A program made the position numbers and the translations under genes. A DNA stretch of 64,000 nt from Bradyrhizobium sp. B124 (GTDB lineage Bacteria; Pseudomonadota; Alphaproteobacteria; Rhizobiales; Xanthobacteraceae), in NCBI RefSeq assembly GCF_038967635.1, contig NZ_CP152413.1:4654001-4718000 (forward strand). Reading direction: 5' to 3'. Under the pieces are notes generated by a model. That model made no database searches and was not told the origin of the DNA. It saw nothing but the letters and a program-made list of their open reading frames with translations. Shown here in pieces: positions 63,363-64,000 of the stretch; positions within the stretch are counted from its first letter, which is position 1; each line of letters opens with the position of its first letter.

Positions 63363-63602
63363 CTAGCGGCCCGGCTCGCTTCCGCCGCCGCCGTCTCGTG
63401 AGCCGTCTTCTGGCGAGGCGTCTTCTAGTGAGGCGTCATCTAACGAGGCTTGGGCTGGTTCGGAAGCCACATCCTCGCGACCGCGCGCCTGCGATTTTCG
63501 CCGCTTCAGATTTTCGCGCAGAGCCAGCTTGAGACGATCCTGTCGTGAATCCTTCACGCGGGCTCCGGCCTGCCCGCCGCCTCTGTCGTGCTCACCCGTC
63601 AT
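63363..63602 (-). CDS. Small basic/acidic hypothetical protein
   Basis: From ATG 63602 the protein has 79 residues. DSRQDRLKLALRENLKRRKSQARG (in pieces) is the strong conserved core of a small Bradyrhizobium family. The C-terminus has an Asp/Glu/Ala repeat (EDASLEDAS, PEDGSRD) from a tandem repeat of about 12 bases in the DNA. The frame is open upstream to 63794, but that part is not family-like. Function unknown. Confidence 0.7.
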   Translation of the reverse strand: MTGEHDRGGGQAGARVKDSRQDRLKLALRENLKRRKSQARGREDVASEPAQASLDDASLEDASPEDGSRDGGGGSEPGR

Positions 63603-63921
63603 TGCAAAACTCTCGAACCGCCGTCGCGCCTTCCGCGAAGCCGAATATAGCCAATGGCCGCCGCCCGCGCACCCTGCCCGGTCGGCCAGTTGCGCCAGGC
63701 GGCATGATTCGGCGGTTGGGCGAAATCCGGCTTCTCGGCACGATCGGAACCCAATCGGGCCGGAATCGGCCGAATTGGGCAGAATCACCGGCAAAGAATG
63801 TCAGTTTCTTCCGATTTCATCGGCAACCGGCGCGCTGTTTCGCTTGCGCCAACGGGAGGCCTGTGGCAAGAACCGCCCGCTTGGACGGGCCCGTGGGGCC
63901 GATTCAATTTTTCCCGGGCAT
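63603..63921. other. Intergenic stretch before tRNA-Thr
   Basis: About 320 bases between the small basic gene and tRNA-Thr. It holds GCGAAATCCGGC-type and GGGCCGGAATCGGCCGAATTGGG stretches. No coding gene is visible; a promoter for the tRNA is expected near 63880. Confidence 0.5.
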
Positions 63922-63996
63922 GCTGCCGTAGCTCAGTGGTAGAGCACTCCATTGGTAATGGAGAGGTCGACAGTTCAATCCTGTCTGGCAGCACCA
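63922..63996 (+). tRNA. tRNA-Thr (GGT)
   Basis: Reads GCTGCCG acceptor, D-arm AGCTCAGTGGTAGAGC, anticodon arm CTCCA-TTGGTAA-TGGAG (anticodon GGT), T-arm GACAGTTCAATCCTGTC and CGGCAGC complement TGGCAGC-ACCA. It is 75 bases with encoded CCA. The window ends 4 bases later. Confidence 0.97.
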
Positions 63997-64000
63997 TTCT

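Noticed and set aside
1..64000. CRISPR arrays, rRNA genes or prophage modules
   Set aside because: No regularly spaced direct repeats, rRNA sequence, integrase or phage structural genes were seen on either strand.

Overview
The window is high-GC DNA from an alphaproteobacterium, most likely Bradyrhizobium or a close Bradyrhizobiaceae relative. The evidence is the hisD / UPF0262 / LMW-phosphatase / maf / yacG / tRNA-Phe block, an RcdA-type DUF1465 protein, a DUF1192 protein, DUF2948, and many short palindromic repeats (for example the GATCATGCGC family). The assignment comes from reading the sequence only; no database search was possible.

Layout. 1-8.7 kb (all minus strand) is a metal-uptake region. 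It holds a FecR-like regulator cut by the window edge, an ECF sigma factor, a stand-alone STN/TonB-C protein, a PepSY membrane protein and a siderophore-type TonB-dependent receptor led by a cobalamin riboswitch, then a COG0523 (CobW-type) GTPase coupled to a D-aminoacylase-like amidohydrolase. 8.8-19.5 kb holds an ABC exporter, rpmE, a LysE/PaiB/MocR group, rcdA, DUF1192, a frameshifted metG and a quinone oxidoreductase. 19.6-24.3 kb has two c-di-GMP proteins (a PAS-GGDEF-EAL protein with a degenerate GGDEF, and an intact diguanylate cyclase). A complete IS481-type element (24454-25725) sits in the loop of a REP hairpin. 25.8-31.8 kb has a DEAD-box helicase and a four-gene operon: PaaK-like adenylating enzyme, ABC-2 permease, ABC ATPase and GNAT acetyltransferase. 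This operon is the best candidate here for an undescribed small-molecule or envelope-modification system.

32-45.6 kb is a mixed metabolic region: a DnaJ-type zinc-ribbon miniprotein, a CGNR regulator divergent from a hydrolase that lacks its nucleophile, a tautomerase, a di-heme peroxidase, a PQQ-type sugar dehydrogenase, sfnG, a Crp/Fnr regulator, a class C beta-lactamase-like hydrolase, DUF488 and a DUF2945 protein. 46.7-53.7 kb looks accessory. Two paralogous LysR regulators bracket two AhpD/CMD-like proteins, a DJ-1/PfpI protein, a MOSC protein and two Asp-nucleophile alpha/beta hydrolases. The block ends beside the 3' end of tRNA-Phe, a common integration target.

54.1-64 kb returns to core genes: tRNA-Phe, yacG, maf, LMW phosphatase, UPF0262, hisD and DUF2948. 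These are followed by a short-chain NAD-binding protein, a chloroperoxidase-like hydrolase, a membrane protein, a UBP zinc-finger protein next to a cNMP-binding/thioredoxin-reductase-like fusion, a small basic protein and tRNA-Thr. Repeat-derived intergenic DNA is frequent, with at least seven palindrome families. No CRISPR array, rRNA or prophage was seen.
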